Shown: one piece after another, positions 8,235-18,479 of the stretch
Layout of the letters: the number at the start of each line of letters is the position of its first letter
Numbering within the stretch: the first letter of the stretch is position 1
Assembly: GCA_028867135.1 (NCBI GenBank)
Contig: JAGWGW010000008.1
Coordinates: 1-40,119 of the forward strand
Direction: 5' to 3'
DNA: 40,119 bases
DNA from: Microcaldota archaeon
GTDB lineage: Archaea > Micrarchaeota > Micrarchaeia > Micrarchaeales > CABMGC01
The notes under the pieces: generated by a model
The model's database searches: none
What the model saw: the letters and a program-made list of their open reading frames with translations, nothing else
Told to the model about the DNA's origin: nothing
Translations under genes and position numbers: made by a program

Positions 8235-8809
8235 TGGCTATGGTGGATTACGATGGCGAAGAATTCAGGAACGCGAGGAAGGAGATGGACGGCCTTGTGG
8301 AAAAATCCCTGGAAGGCAGGGAGCTCAGGCCCAACGTCATCTTTGCAAAGCTTGCGGAGATAACGAAATCGGCTGCAGTGACAAAGGACATGATAAGGTG
8401 GTCAAGGCAGAACTCTGTGTGGCCGATGCAGTTCGGGCTCGCGTGCTGCGCAATGGAGCTCATGGACTTCGGCAGCGCGAGGGTCGATGCGGAAAGGAAG
8501 GGGTACCTGCTGTTCAGGGGCACGCCCAGGCAGTGCGACGTGATGGTCGTCGCAGGATGGGTCACCAAGTCCATGATTCCGGAGATAAAAAGGCTGTACG
8601 AGCAGATGTCGTCGCCGAAGTACGTTGTGTCATACGGCGAATGCGCGACCTGCGGAGGGCCGTGGTTCGAGAGCTACAACATAATCAAGGGCATAGACCA
8701 GGTGCTTCCCGTAGACGTGTACGTTGCAGGATGCCCTCCTAGGCCCGAGAGCCTTTTCGCTGCCCTGATAAAGCTGCAGAAGAAGATAGGTGGAGAGATT
8801 GAAGATTGA
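8234..8809 (+). CDS. nuoB: Complex I subunit B
   Basis: FGLACCAMELM, GECATCGG and VAGCPPRPE cluster N2 motifs. ATG at 8234 overlaps the nuoA stop. Confidence 0.96.
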   Translation: MAMVDYDGEEFRNARKEMDGLVEKSLEGRELRPNVIFAKLAEITKSAAVTKDMIRWSRQNSVWPMQFGLACCAMELMDFGSARVDAERKGYLLFRGTPRQCDVMVVAGWVTKSMIPEIKRLYEQMSSPKYVVSYGECATCGGPWFESYNIIKGIDQVLPVDVYVAGCPPRPESLFAALIKLQKKIGGEIED

Positions 8810-9170
8810 CAGGGAACAGCTTACCTCGCAGGTGGACAGGATGAAGAAGAACGGCTATGATTACCTTGTCAAGATAACCGCTGTCGATTACAGCGACCAC
8901 GTGGAGGCGATATACATGCTCAGGAACCTGGACGCTGGAAAGGACGAGTCCCTGGAGGTGGAGCTGAAGAACGATGACCTCTGGGTACCATCGGTAATGA
9001 GGAGCTACAGGGGCGCGGACTGGTACGAGAGGGAACTGAGCGAGATGTTCGGCATAGAGATAAGGGGAAGGACTGCGGAAAGGCTCCTGCTCGAGAAGTG
9101 GGACGGAGCGAATCCGCCGCTGAGGAAGGATTTCGTGTGGGGAGTGCAGTACAAGGCAAAGGAGGAGTGA
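8790..9170 (+). CDS. nuoC: Complex I subunit C
   Basis: ADWYERELSEMFGIEIRG...LRKDF; GTG start; operon context. Confidence 0.93.
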   Translation: MERLKIDREQLTSQVDRMKKNGYDYLVKITAVDYSDHVEAIYMLRNLDAGKDESLEVELKNDDLWVPSVMRSYRGADWYERELSEMFGIEIRGRTAERLLLEKWDGANPPLRKDFVWGVQYKAKEE

Positions 9171-9174
9171 TCCG

Positions 9175-10272
9175 TTGGCTATTACAAGAATAAACATTGG
9201 TCCTGTCCATCCGAGCACCCACGGGGTCTTGAGGCTTGTCGTGGACCTTGATGGCGATATGATAGAGAGGGTTGAGACGCACATAGGCTTCCTGCACAGG
9301 GGCGTGGAGAAGCTTGTGGAGACGAGGATGTACATGCAGAGCCCAGCCTACATGGAGAAGCTCGATTACGTTGCGCCTCTCTCCTATGACGAGGCGTACG
9401 TTGCGGTGGTCGAGAAGGCGCTAGGCATAGAGGTGAAGGAGAGGGCGCAGTATGCAAGGGTGATACTCCTGGAGCTGCAGAGGATCGCGAGCCATCTTCT
9501 CTGGTTGGGAACGATGTGCAACGACCTCGGGCAGATGTTCACTGTATTCATGTGGTCGTTCAAGGACAGGGACATGGTCCTCAAGCTGCTTGAGGAAGCG
9601 TCCGGAAACAGGATGTTCTACGTGAACGTGAGGCTGGGAGGCCTGCAGCGCGAACTCCCTCCGGATTTCGAGGCGCAGACTCTCGAGGTCATGGACTACA
9701 TGGAGAAGAGGACAGCCGAATACGAGAGGTACATAGAAAGGAACCCCGTGTTCATGGAGAGGATGAAGGGAGTTGGGGTGCTGAGCTCAAAGGACGCGAA
9801 GGACCTTGGAGTGACAGGGCCTGTTTTGCGCGCATCAGGGGTCGAATACGATGTCAGGAAGAACAACCCTTATTACGTGTATGAAAACCTGCATTTCAGC
9901 ATGAAGAGCCAGGAGAAGGGGGACAACTTCTCAAGGTACAGGGTGAGGATCATGGAGATCAAGGAGAGCATAAGGCTGATAAGGGAGGCATTCGGCAGGA
10001 TGCCTGCTAGCGGCGACATGGCGGGCATGCCGATAAGGCTCAGGAGCCCGGAGCCCGTGAACAAGGTGTCGAAGCTGAGCAGGGAGCTTCCGAGGGGGGA
10101 ATGCCTGATGTACATGGTCGCTGACCCGCAGAAGCCGTACAGGCTCTCGATAAGGTCTCCCAGCTTCATAAACCTCGCGGCGCTCAGCCACATAGCGAAG
10201 GGCCAGAGGCTCGCAGACCTGTTCGCGATACTCGGCAGCCTTGATCTTGTGATGGGCTGCGTGGATAGGTGA
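9175..10272 (+). CDS. nuoD: Complex I subunit D (49 kDa)
   Basis: INIGPVHPSTHGVLRL...HIGFLHRGVEKL...LGSLDLVMGCVDR; TTG start. Confidence 0.96.
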   Translation: MAITRINIGPVHPSTHGVLRLVVDLDGDMIERVETHIGFLHRGVEKLVETRMYMQSPAYMEKLDYVAPLSYDEAYVAVVEKALGIEVKERAQYARVILLELQRIASHLLWLGTMCNDLGQMFTVFMWSFKDRDMVLKLLEEASGNRMFYVNVRLGGLQRELPPDFEAQTLEVMDYMEKRTAEYERYIERNPVFMERMKGVGVLSSKDAKDLGVTGPVLRASGVEYDVRKNNPYYVYENLHFSMKSQEKGDNFSRYRVRIMEIKESIRLIREAFGRMPASGDMAGMPIRLRSPEPVNKVSKLSRELPRGECLMYMVADPQKPYRLSIRSPSFINLAALSHIAKGQRLADLFAILGSLDLVMGCVDR

Positions 10273-10276
10273 GCTT

Positions 10277-11293
10277 ATGCAGGCAGACATGGCCGATATT
10301 GTGGGAATCCAGGGCCTGCTCGGCTCTGGAAGCATCTGGTACAATATCCTAGGGATAATAGTGTACGCGGTAATAGTCATGGTCCTGCTATCGGTATTCG
10401 GGTACACGTTCGGATGGATAGAGAGGAAGATAATAGCAAGGGCGCAGTACAGGCACGGGCCGACGTATGTTGGCAAGTACGGGTTCCTGCAGAATATGGC
10501 AGACCTGATAAAGCTGCTTTCAAAGCGCGAGATACGCCTGGCGCAGGGGGACAACTTCATGGTCAGGATATCTGTGCCTCTTATGCTCTCGCTTTCTGTG
10601 TTCATACTCCTGCTGCTGCCGTTCTCGCAGTCGCTCCAGGCGACTAACCTTGGGCTCGGCCTTCTGCTGGTATTTGTGACCATCGCATTCTTCCCGATGT
10701 TCGTGTTCCTTACCGGGTTCTCAACGGGCAACAAGTTCGGCGACATAAGCGCGCAGAGGTCGGTGCTCATGCTCCTGAGCTACGAGCTGCCAATGATAAT
10801 AGTGATAGTTACCATAGCATTGGCCACAGGCAGCTACAACATACAGGGGATAGTGGCCGCGCAGGCAAACCGCTGGTTCGCGCTCGTCATGCCGCTGGGC
10901 TTCATAGTGATGTTCGTTGCGATGCTTGCAGAGTTCGAGAGGCCTCCGTTCGACCTCCGCGAAGCAGATTCGGAATTGATTGCAGGATGGCTTACTGACA
11001 TAAGCGCGCCGTACTACGCGCTGGTGCTCTTCCTTGATTATACCAGGATGTTCCTGGGCAGCATGATAATATCGCTGCTGTTCCTTGGCGGTTGGCTCGG
11101 CCCGTCCTTCCTTCCTGGGATAGCGTGGATGCTGATAAAGGCCACGCTCGTGGCCCTGTTCGTCATAGTGATCAGGGCGACGATGTTCAGGATGAGAATC
11201 GACAGGGTGCTGCACCTCGGATGGTTGGTTTTGATACCGCTCTCATTAATAAATCTTCTAATAACCTATATTGTATTGTTGTGGATTTTATGA
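10277..11293 (+). CDS. nuoH: Complex I subunit H
   Basis: GWIERKIIARAQYRHGPTYVGKYGFLQ...FERPPFDLREADSELIAG. Confidence 0.96.
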   Translation: MQADMADIVGIQGLLGSGSIWYNILGIIVYAVIVMVLLSVFGYTFGWIERKIIARAQYRHGPTYVGKYGFLQNMADLIKLLSKREIRLAQGDNFMVRISVPLMLSLSVFILLLLPFSQSLQATNLGLGLLLVFVTIAFFPMFVFLTGFSTGNKFGDISAQRSVLMLLSYELPMIIVIVTIALATGSYNIQGIVAAQANRWFALVMPLGFIVMFVAMLAEFERPPFDLREADSELIAGWLTDISAPYYALVLFLDYTRMFLGSMIISLLFLGGWLGPSFLPGIAWMLIKATLVALFVIVIRATMFRMRIDRVLHLGWLVLIPLSLINLLITYIVLLWIL

Positions 11294-11649
11294 TAGAGCC
11301 CGTCGCAAAAACGATCAAGACGATAGGCGAGAAGAGGTTTACGGTCGAGTTTCCTGAGGAACGCGAATCCCTTCCGGACAACGCGAAGGGGTCCCTGAGG
11401 CTTGACATGAGCACATGCATAAGCTGCTCGGCCTGCGCGATAATCTGCCCTAACAAGACGATAACGATGGTGAACGTATTGACCGACAGGGGCACGAAGA
11501 TAATGCCGCAGGTCGGGCTTGAGCGCTGCCTTTTCTGCGCGCTGTGCCAGGAGGTCTGCCCGCCCAAGTGCCTTACGCTGGGCAAGAGCTTCGATTTCGA
11601 GGCCTACGACAAGAGGGAGCTGCAGAGGAGGCCTGAGGAGCTGGAATAG
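11290..11649 (+). CDS. nuoI: Complex I subunit I (2x[4Fe-4S])
   Basis: CISCSACAIICP and CLFCALCQEVCP. ATG overlaps the nuoH stop. Confidence 0.94.
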   Translation: MIEPVAKTIKTIGEKRFTVEFPEERESLPDNAKGSLRLDMSTCISCSACAIICPNKTITMVNVLTDRGTKIMPQVGLERCLFCALCQEVCPPKCLTLGKSFDFEAYDKRELQRRPEELE

Positions 11650-11651
11650 AT

Positions 11652-12140
11652 ATGTACCCGACCAATGCGGATGTATACGCCTATGCGATAATCTCAATAA
11701 TCACGGTTCTTTCGTCAATCCTAATATTCGTGCAGAAAAGGCTCATCTATTCTGCCATAGCGCTCGCCCTGGTCTTCGCAGGCAGTGCGCTCATATTCCT
11801 GGAGCTTGGGCAGGCACTGCTAGCGCTGGTGCAGCTTCTCGTGTTTGTCGGGGGCATTTCCACATACCTCATAGTCGCGATTGCTGCCGAGGAGAAGGGC
11901 GCAAAGCTTTACAGCCCGTACATATTCATTGCGGCTGCCGTCGCAATATCGCTGGTGCTGTCGCTGATCGCTGGAGCCGTGCCAAGCGCGACAGGCGCCG
12001 GCAGCAGCAGCTTCCTTTCGATGGCAGCGTCCGCGTTCGAAACCTACTATCCATTGCTGTACGCGATGATGTTCCTTCTCATGGCAGCCACGATAGGCAC
12101 CATCGTTGTCGTCAAGAAGTTCGTGAGGCTGGTGGTCTGA
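11652..12140 (+). CDS. nuoJ: Complex I subunit J
   Basis: ND6-like: ALIFLELGQALLALVQLLVFVGGISTYLIVAI. Confidence 0.88.
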   Translation: MYPTNADVYAYAIISIITVLSSILIFVQKRLIYSAIALALVFAGSALIFLELGQALLALVQLLVFVGGISTYLIVAIAAEEKGAKLYSPYIFIAAAVAISLVLSLIAGAVPSATGAGSSSFLSMAASAFETYYPLLYAMMFLLMAATIGTIVVVKKFVRLVV

Positions 12141-12448
12141 TGCTTTATCTGGGATACATCATCGGAACATGCGCTGCGCTGCTGGGGGTCTCGCTCGCAG
12201 GCATAATAACGGACAGGCACTTTGTCGTAATAATGCTCGCAGTGGAGGTGATGCTTGTCGCAAGCATGATCGCGACGGTCGCGTTCATCTCGTACAACGA
12301 GGCACCGGATCCGATCGGCTTTGTGTTCCTCATAGCGCTCTGGGCTGTTGCTGCGGCTGAGACGATAGCGCTGGTCACGTTCTACATCTACATGAAGTAC
12401 AGGGGAGTGGATTTCGATGTGACCAAGCTCTCGAGGATGAAGTGGTAG
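12140..12448 (+). CDS. nuoK: Complex I subunit K
   Basis: ND4L-like: MLAVEVMLVASMIATVAF...ALWAVAAAETIALVTF. Confidence 0.9.
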   Translation: MLYLGYIIGTCAALLGVSLAGIITDRHFVVIMLAVEVMLVASMIATVAFISYNEAPDPIGFVFLIALWAVAAAETIALVTFYIYMKYRGVDFDVTKLSRMKW

Positions 12449-12449
12449 C

Positions 12450-14216
12450 ATGAACCCGGTCATCGTACTTGTCCCGTTCCTTGCAGCACTGGCGTACATA
12501 TCGTTCTCAAGGGGCACGAGGTACGCCAGGTATGCGGCCCTCGCAGGCTCCCTGGTCAGCCTTGCGCTTCTGCCGTTCATAGCGTACGGCTCTTACGACA
12601 TCCAGTGGCTCAGGACGGGAGGATACTCGTTCCCAATAGCGCTAGCCGTCACGCAGCTTAACTACATGCTGCTGGCAGTCGTCCTCTCGATAACGCCGAT
12701 AATACTGCTGTTCTCCTCAGGCTTCATGGACATCGTGACAGAGCAGAAGCGCTTCTACATCGAGATGCTGGCGTTCAGCATAGCCATGATCGCATTCTCG
12801 CTCAGCGGCAACTTCATAACGCTGTTCATTGCGTGGGAGTTCCTCAGCCTCACCAGCTACCTGCTCATAGGCTTCTGGCATTCCAAGGAGAGGGCGAACA
12901 GGGCAGCCAGGAAGGCGATAACGATAGTGCTCATGGGCGATCTTGCCCTGATAGGAGCGATCGCAATATTCTGGAACGCTGCAGGATCGCTCCAGTTCTC
13001 AGCGATAATAGCAGCTGCAGGTTCAGGCAACCCGATGATCTACGCAGGCACGCTGATGCTGCTCATGGCTGTGCTGACGAAGTCAGCCCAGTTCCCGTTC
13101 TACGACTGGCTGCCTGATGCGATGGAAGGCCCGACACCGGTATCGGCATACCTGCATTCGACAACGATGGTGAAGGCGGGAGTGTTCGCTGTCGCAGTGC
13201 TTCTTCCGCTGTTCGCCTCCACGGGGATAAGCGCCGTGCTGCTCACATTGGCGATACTGACTGCCGTGATAGCGACATACTATGCGATCGTGGAGACCCA
13301 CGTCAAGCGCATCATAGCCTATTCCACTGTGCAGGAGCTGTCGCTGATGATCATCGCGCTATGCGCGAACGCGGTGCTGGCAGGCATCTACTTCTTCTTC
13401 GTGCAGAGCTTCTACAAGGCGCTGCTGTTCTTCTCCGCGGGCTCTGGAATGAAGGCCACTGGAAAGGAGCATATCGACGACGTGACAGGGATCAGGTCCA
13501 GCAAGCTCATCTACATCACGACTCTTTTCGGGGTGCTCTCGCTGGCCGGCTTCTTCCCGTTCAGCGGATTTTTCGCTGGCGCCGGCCTTGCTTCGTCGCT
13601 TAGGGCGAACGTCCCCATTTACCTGATCATATCCCTGATATCGATAGCGACAAGCTTCTACATATTCAGGTGGGTCTTCAGGATCTCCGGTCAACCGAAG
13701 AACAAATCCATAGGGATAGCATACGCTGCGCTGCCTGCCCAGATGAAACTGGCAATGGCGGTGCTAGCGGCCATGACGCTTGCGGCCTCGCTGTTCTTCT
13801 TCTACATGCCGAGCTTCTTCAGCGGCTATCTTCCAGCATATACCTCTAACGGCTTGAGTGCGGGGGCTGCGGATGCGCTGGTTCTCATGGTCCTCGCTGT
13901 TATAGGAGCCGCACTCAGCTATTACGTGAACATAGCAAGGAGAAGAAAGACGAAGGAGCAGGAGATGCATGCAAGGAAGGGCACGGTGGCGGATGCGTTC
14001 TACATCAAGTTCTCCAGTTTCGCCTATTATCTGTCTGCAGGCGCAACGCTCATCGACACGCACATAAGCAACTTCTTTGATGCTTTCGGAAGGGCTGCAA
14101 TGGACACGGGGAAGCTTTTCAGGAGGTTCTCCGTAGGGGAGATAAACGCGTACGCGCTGGTCGTGGTGGCAAGCCTGCTGCTCCTTTTCGCGTATGCATA
14201 CGTGGTGCTTAGATGA
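12450..14216 (+). CDS. nuoL: Complex I subunit L
   Basis: ND5-like: KSAQFPFYDWLPDAMEGPTPVSAYLHSTTMVKAGVF. Confidence 0.93.
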   Translation: MNPVIVLVPFLAALAYISFSRGTRYARYAALAGSLVSLALLPFIAYGSYDIQWLRTGGYSFPIALAVTQLNYMLLAVVLSITPIILLFSSGFMDIVTEQKRFYIEMLAFSIAMIAFSLSGNFITLFIAWEFLSLTSYLLIGFWHSKERANRAARKAITIVLMGDLALIGAIAIFWNAAGSLQFSAIIAAAGSGNPMIYAGTLMLLMAVLTKSAQFPFYDWLPDAMEGPTPVSAYLHSTTMVKAGVFAVAVLLPLFASTGISAVLLTLAILTAVIATYYAIVETHVKRIIAYSTVQELSLMIIALCANAVLAGIYFFFVQSFYKALLFFSAGSGMKATGKEHIDDVTGIRSSKLIYITTLFGVLSLAGFFPFSGFFAGAGLASSLRANVPIYLIISLISIATSFYIFRWVFRISGQPKNKSIGIAYAALPAQMKLAMAVLAAMTLAASLFFFYMPSFFSGYLPAYTSNGLSAGAADALVLMVLAVIGAALSYYVNIARRRKTKEQEMHARKGTVADAFYIKFSSFAYYLSAGATLIDTHISNFFDAFGRAAMDTGKLFRRFSVGEINAYALVVVASLLLLFAYAYVVLR

Positions 14217-15583
14217 CCTTCGACCTCATACACATACAGCTCATACTCATGGCCATGCTGGTGCTTGGCAGCATAATCATAAGGATCAGGGGCGCGAGGA
14301 GCCTGCAGCTTACCTTCAACTCCGCGCTGCTGCTTTCCATAGCGCTGATCTTCCTGCTGATGGACATACTGCCCGTATCAGGCACCTACATGAACATGAT
14401 AAACGCCAACCAGTTCTCGTCGTTCATGGGCTTCCTGTTCGCTTTCGGCATGCTGCTCTTCAACCTGATGGCGTACAGCTACTCTGAAAGCTACAAGGAC
14501 CTTGCGCTGCTTGCGGATTTCTCATTCATAGGCATGTACCTCATAGCGTCGTCCGTGTCCCTGGTCACGATATTCGTAGGCATCGAGCTTTCCAGCATAC
14601 CGTCTATCTTCATGATACTGCTCTCAAAGAGGAGCATCGAGGCTGCGGCGAAGTTCTTCATAATGGCATCGATATCGATAGCGATACTGTCTTTCGCCAT
14701 AGTGATGCTCTACGGCACCTCGAATACGCTTGCGCTGTCCAAATACGGACCCGGAGGCATCATAGCGTTCGTGCTGTTCCTTTTCGTGGCAGGGCTGAGC
14801 TTTGATGCGTCGGTATTCCCGTTCAACGTCCTGATACCCGATGTTTACCAGGGATCTGGAGCGTACATCACAGGCATGCTCGGAGGGGTCAACAAGAAGG
14901 CGGGCTTTGCCGCGTTTATCCAGGTTCTGGTCCTCGTATTCATAGCGTACAAGCCAGCATTCGAGATAGTGGCCCTGCTCTCGCTGCTCACTATGCTCTA
15001 CGGGAACGTTGTGGCGCTGCTGCAGAACAACCTGAAGAGGCTCATGGCATACTCGTCGATATCGCAGGCAGGATACATACTCATAGGCATTGCGACTGCA
15101 ACGGCGCAGGGAATCGGAGCAAGCATCTTCCAGGTATTCGCCCACATGTTCCTTTTCATAGGCACGCTTGCGCTGCTCGCATGGCTCGAGTCCAGGAACA
15201 GGCTGGAGGTGGACGAGCTCATAGGCCTGAACAACGAGAACAGGTTCGCGGCTTTTGCGCTTAGCGTCTTCCTGCTGTCGCTTGTCGGCCTTCCGTTCAC
15301 CATAGGGTTCGTAGGCAAGTTCCTGCTGTTCATAAGCGCCATCAATTCAGGATTGCTCTGGCTTGCTATAGCCGGCATAATCAACAGCGCGATAAGCCTG
15401 TTCTACTATGCAAGGATCATAATGGCGGTATACGCGAACAAGGCACACGCAAGGCACCTTCCAATAGACTCTGGGGTATTTGCAGTTGTCGCGGTATGCC
15501 TTGTCGTCACGATAGTGTTCGGCGTGTATCCAGGACCAATTATAGCGCTCGCGGACGGCGCTGCGCAGTATCTTTTGCCTTGA
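14213..15583 (+). CDS. nuoN: Complex I subunit N
   Basis: FPFNVLIPDVYQGSGAYITGML (NuoN PDVYxGs motif) and AYSSISQAGYILIG. Confidence 0.88.
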   Translation: MTFDLIHIQLILMAMLVLGSIIIRIRGARSLQLTFNSALLLSIALIFLLMDILPVSGTYMNMINANQFSSFMGFLFAFGMLLFNLMAYSYSESYKDLALLADFSFIGMYLIASSVSLVTIFVGIELSSIPSIFMILLSKRSIEAAAKFFIMASISIAILSFAIVMLYGTSNTLALSKYGPGGIIAFVLFLFVAGLSFDASVFPFNVLIPDVYQGSGAYITGMLGGVNKKAGFAAFIQVLVLVFIAYKPAFEIVALLSLLTMLYGNVVALLQNNLKRLMAYSSISQAGYILIGIATATAQGIGASIFQVFAHMFLFIGTLALLAWLESRNRLEVDELIGLNNENRFAAFALSVFLLSLVGLPFTIGFVGKFLLFISAINSGLLWLAIAGIINSAISLFYYARIIMAVYANKAHARHLPIDSGVFAVVAVCLVVTIVFGVYPGPIIALADGAAQYLLP

Positions 15584-15636
15584 TTTAATTATGAATTTTC
15601 TAATATAGATTTATTAGTTGAAGACAGGATAGACCA

Positions 15637-16779
15637 TCATCTAAATAAAGATGCAGAAAACCTTTCATAATCTGTATAAATAGGAGGGAAAAGTGACATC
15701 CATTGCCTTACTTGGTCTTCTGAACCTTCTAAGAATGTAAACAATGCAAATTTACTTTTAAATTCAATACCTAGGAAATTGCCCAATGAGCCTAGTTGTA
15801 GCAATCCATCAAGCGGTGTCGAAGGCGCCATATGTTTAAGAATGGACATGGTAGTATGAGAAGGTAGAAATACGCCATAATTATCATATACAGAATTGCG
15901 GATAGAAACATAACCACGTGATATTTCTAATACACTATTCCTTATCGGAGATAAATCTTCGGCACTTCTTGCAATTATAATTGGTACACCTTCACCATCA
16001 ACAAGACATGTGCGGCCATCTCTCAATAGTTCCGTAAGCATTTGTTTACTTGCGCCGCTTATTGTGTTCAAATCAGAAGGCGGGAGTTCAATGCCTAAAG
16101 GCAATTCTTTTTCAAATTCCCTAAGTAATGCTTTAATATCCTTCTTCTGTATCTGTTCTTCGGACTCTTTCCTGACTACTAAATCTACATTTTTAACTGA
16201 TTCGTCAATAGCTTCTTTGCAACGCAGAGCCAAAGCATCAAGAAAAGATAAGTATTCTGATTTATGTGACACGCCTGAGATAGAGAAGAATTCTTCATAG
16301 TGTGAATGGATAGAAAAAAGACCAAGTCGATTCTCAGCTATTTCCCACAACTCGCGTGGCATCCTATGCGGCACACCATCTCTATGCACTCCTCCTCTTT
16401 TCTCTTCTACCACAGCCACCGCACTAAATCCACCTTTTAAGATAGAACCAGCACACATATTGCAGGGATCTAAAGAGGATACAATTAACAATTCTGAAGG
16501 ATGAGGCAGCTTTAGTTCGGCTCTATTTTGGAAATACCAATCTACAAGTTGGCGTTCACAGTGGCCGGTAGGATCCACTCTTATGCCATTTTGGATTACA
16601 GAATTTATTGCTTCAGCAAAAACTCTTCCGTTTCTACCAATTAAAAGGGCGCCTACGCCGAAAGTTCCCGATTTGAGTGCTCTTTCAGCTACAATCGTAA
16701 CTCTTTCTGCAGCTCCGATTACTGTTACTTGCCCTTCCGAAACTCTAACTCCCCGAGTTATATTCTGAACCCTCTCCAC
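15637..16779 (-). CDS. Cytidine/dCMP deaminase-fold protein with ~200-aa uncharacterised C-terminal region
   Basis: Zinc motifs GHCERQLV and DPCNMC; the remainder is not recognised. Confidence 0.7.
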   Translation of the reverse strand: MERVQNITRGVRVSEGQVTVIGAAERVTIVAERALKSGTFGVGALLIGRNGRVFAEAINSVIQNGIRVDPTGHCERQLVDWYFQNRAELKLPHPSELLIVSSLDPCNMCAGSILKGGFSAVAVVEEKRGGVHRDGVPHRMPRELWEIAENRLGLFSIHSHYEEFFSISGVSHKSEYLSFLDALALRCKEAIDESVKNVDLVVRKESEEQIQKKDIKALLREFEKELPLGIELPPSDLNTISGASKQMLTELLRDGRTCLVDGEGVPIIIARSAEDLSPIRNSVLEISRGYVSIRNSVYDNYGVFLPSHTTMSILKHMAPSTPLDGLLQLGSLGNFLGIEFKSKFALFTFLEGSEDQVRQWMSLFPPIYTDYERFSASLFR

Positions 16780-16878
16780 AACAATAAATTTTGGATTTCT
16801 TCATATATAAGACTTTAGATTTGCTTTTAGGTTATCATAATGTTTTAAAATACATTAGTTAGATTTTGTTTAAAATCA

Positions 16879-18420
16879 TTATTCCCATTCTATAGTGGAA
16901 GGGGGCTTATTGGTGATATCATAAACAACTCTTACAACTTCTGGAATTTCGTTTGTTATTTTAGTGGAGATTCTTTCTAAGATAGTATAGGGCACCTTTG
17001 AAAACGCCGCTGCCATAGCTTCGTCGCTTTCCACAATTCTTATTGCGATTACATATCCATAAGATCTCCCATCACCTCTGACTCCTGTACTCTTCGTATC
17101 GGTCAAAACTGCGAAGTATTGCCAAGGTCTTTCTTTTAAATTATCTTCGATTTCGCTCGTCACTATTGAATCTGCCCTCTTCAAGATAGCAAGTTTCTTC
17201 GGAGTCACTGTTCCGATTATTCTCACAGCAAGGCCTGGGCCTGGAAATGGTTGTCTATATATGATATCTTCACGCAATCCAAGTTTCACGGCGAGTTCTC
17301 TAACTTCGTCCTTGTACAATTCTTTTAGTGGCTCAACCAATCCTCTGAATTTAATCTTTGAAGGCATACCACCTACATTATGATGGGTTTTTATTATTTC
17401 AGATTTTTTAGATTGGCCAGATTCGATTCTATCTGGATATATAGTTCCTTGAATAAGATAATCTGCATCTACCTTTTTAGCGATTTCTTCAAAAACTTTG
17501 ATAAACTCCCTACCTATTATTTTTCTTTTTGTCTCTGGATTAATAATCTTTTTTATTTTTTCCAGAAAACGTCCTTTTGCATTGATATGCATATATTTTA
17601 TTCCTAGATTTTTAGCAATTGCGTCTATCTTTTCAGGCTCTCCATCTCTCATAAAACCATGATCTACAAAAACCGCTATTAGGTTTTTATGTAGGGCTAC
17701 GGCAGCAAGCGATGTAGCAGTTGTCGAATCAATACCACCACTCAATGCTATTATGGCCTTTTTATTTCCAACTGTCGTTTTTATATTTTTAATATAGGTT
17801 TTAACGAGAGCGTCTACTTTCCAATCTGGTCGTGCATTACAAATGCCAAATATGAAGTTCTTTAGTATCTTAGAACCATTTTTAGTGTGTGTCACTTCAG
17901 GATGCCATTGTAGGCCATAAATGTGTTTTGATCTGCTCTTATATGCAGCTATAGGGCAATCCGTAGTATCTGCAATGATTGTGTAATCTTTTGGTATCTT
18001 TAGTACAGTATCTCCATGACTCATCCATACCTGTTCGTTATCTTTAAGACCACTGAATATGTCTTCATGTTTTCTTATACGAGCAACTGAACTTCCGTAC
18101 TCCTTCGTTTTGGCAGGAATAACTATTCCTCCGGCATAATGGGCAATAAGCTGATGACCATAGCATATTCCTAATATTGGAATATCGAGTTTGAGTATGG
18201 TTTTATTAAATCTAGGAGAGTTCTTTTCGTATATGCTTGCGGGTCCACCAGAAAGAATAATCCCTTTTATATTAAATTTTAAGCTAAGTTCTTGTAAATC
18301 TTTTAAGGAAATATCGTGCGGCACTATTTCGGAGCGTACGTTATTTTCTCGTATTCTTCTTGATATAAGATGGCAATATTGGCCGCCGAAATCAAGAATT
18401 AGTATTATATCTTGTACCAT
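16879..18420 (-). CDS. guaA: GMP synthase (glutamine-hydrolysing), fused GATase-ATPPase
   Basis: GICYGHQL, LQWHPEVTHT, ALSGGIDSTT, QPFPGPGLAVRIIG, C-terminal NKPPSTIEWE. Confidence 0.97.
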   Translation of the reverse strand: MVQDIILILDFGGQYCHLISRRIRENNVRSEIVPHDISLKDLQELSLKFNIKGIILSGGPASIYEKNSPRFNKTILKLDIPILGICYGHQLIAHYAGGIVIPAKTKEYGSSVARIRKHEDIFSGLKDNEQVWMSHGDTVLKIPKDYTIIADTTDCPIAAYKSRSKHIYGLQWHPEVTHTKNGSKILKNFIFGICNARPDWKVDALVKTYIKNIKTTVGNKKAIIALSGGIDSTTATSLAAVALHKNLIAVFVDHGFMRDGEPEKIDAIAKNLGIKYMHINAKGRFLEKIKKIINPETKRKIIGREFIKVFEEIAKKVDADYLIQGTIYPDRIESGQSKKSEIIKTHHNVGGMPSKIKFRGLVEPLKELYKDEVRELAVKLGLREDIIYRQPFPGPGLAVRIIGTVTPKKLAILKRADSIVTSEIEDNLKERPWQYFAVLTDTKSTGVRGDGRSYGYVIAIRIVESDEAMAAAFSKVPYTILERISTKITNEIPEVVRVVYDITNKPPSTIEWE

Positions 18421-18479
18421 ACTAATTTTATGAGAAATAGATACTTATATCTTACTGATTTAGAACTAGCAAGTGCGTA

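Noticed and set aside
10721-11215. Long antisense ORFs inside the nuo operon (e.g. 10721..11215, 9931..10770, 12047..12580, 14624..15145)
   Set aside because: High-GC antisense shadow ORFs; rich in His/Arg/Tyr and overlap confidently identified nuo genes.
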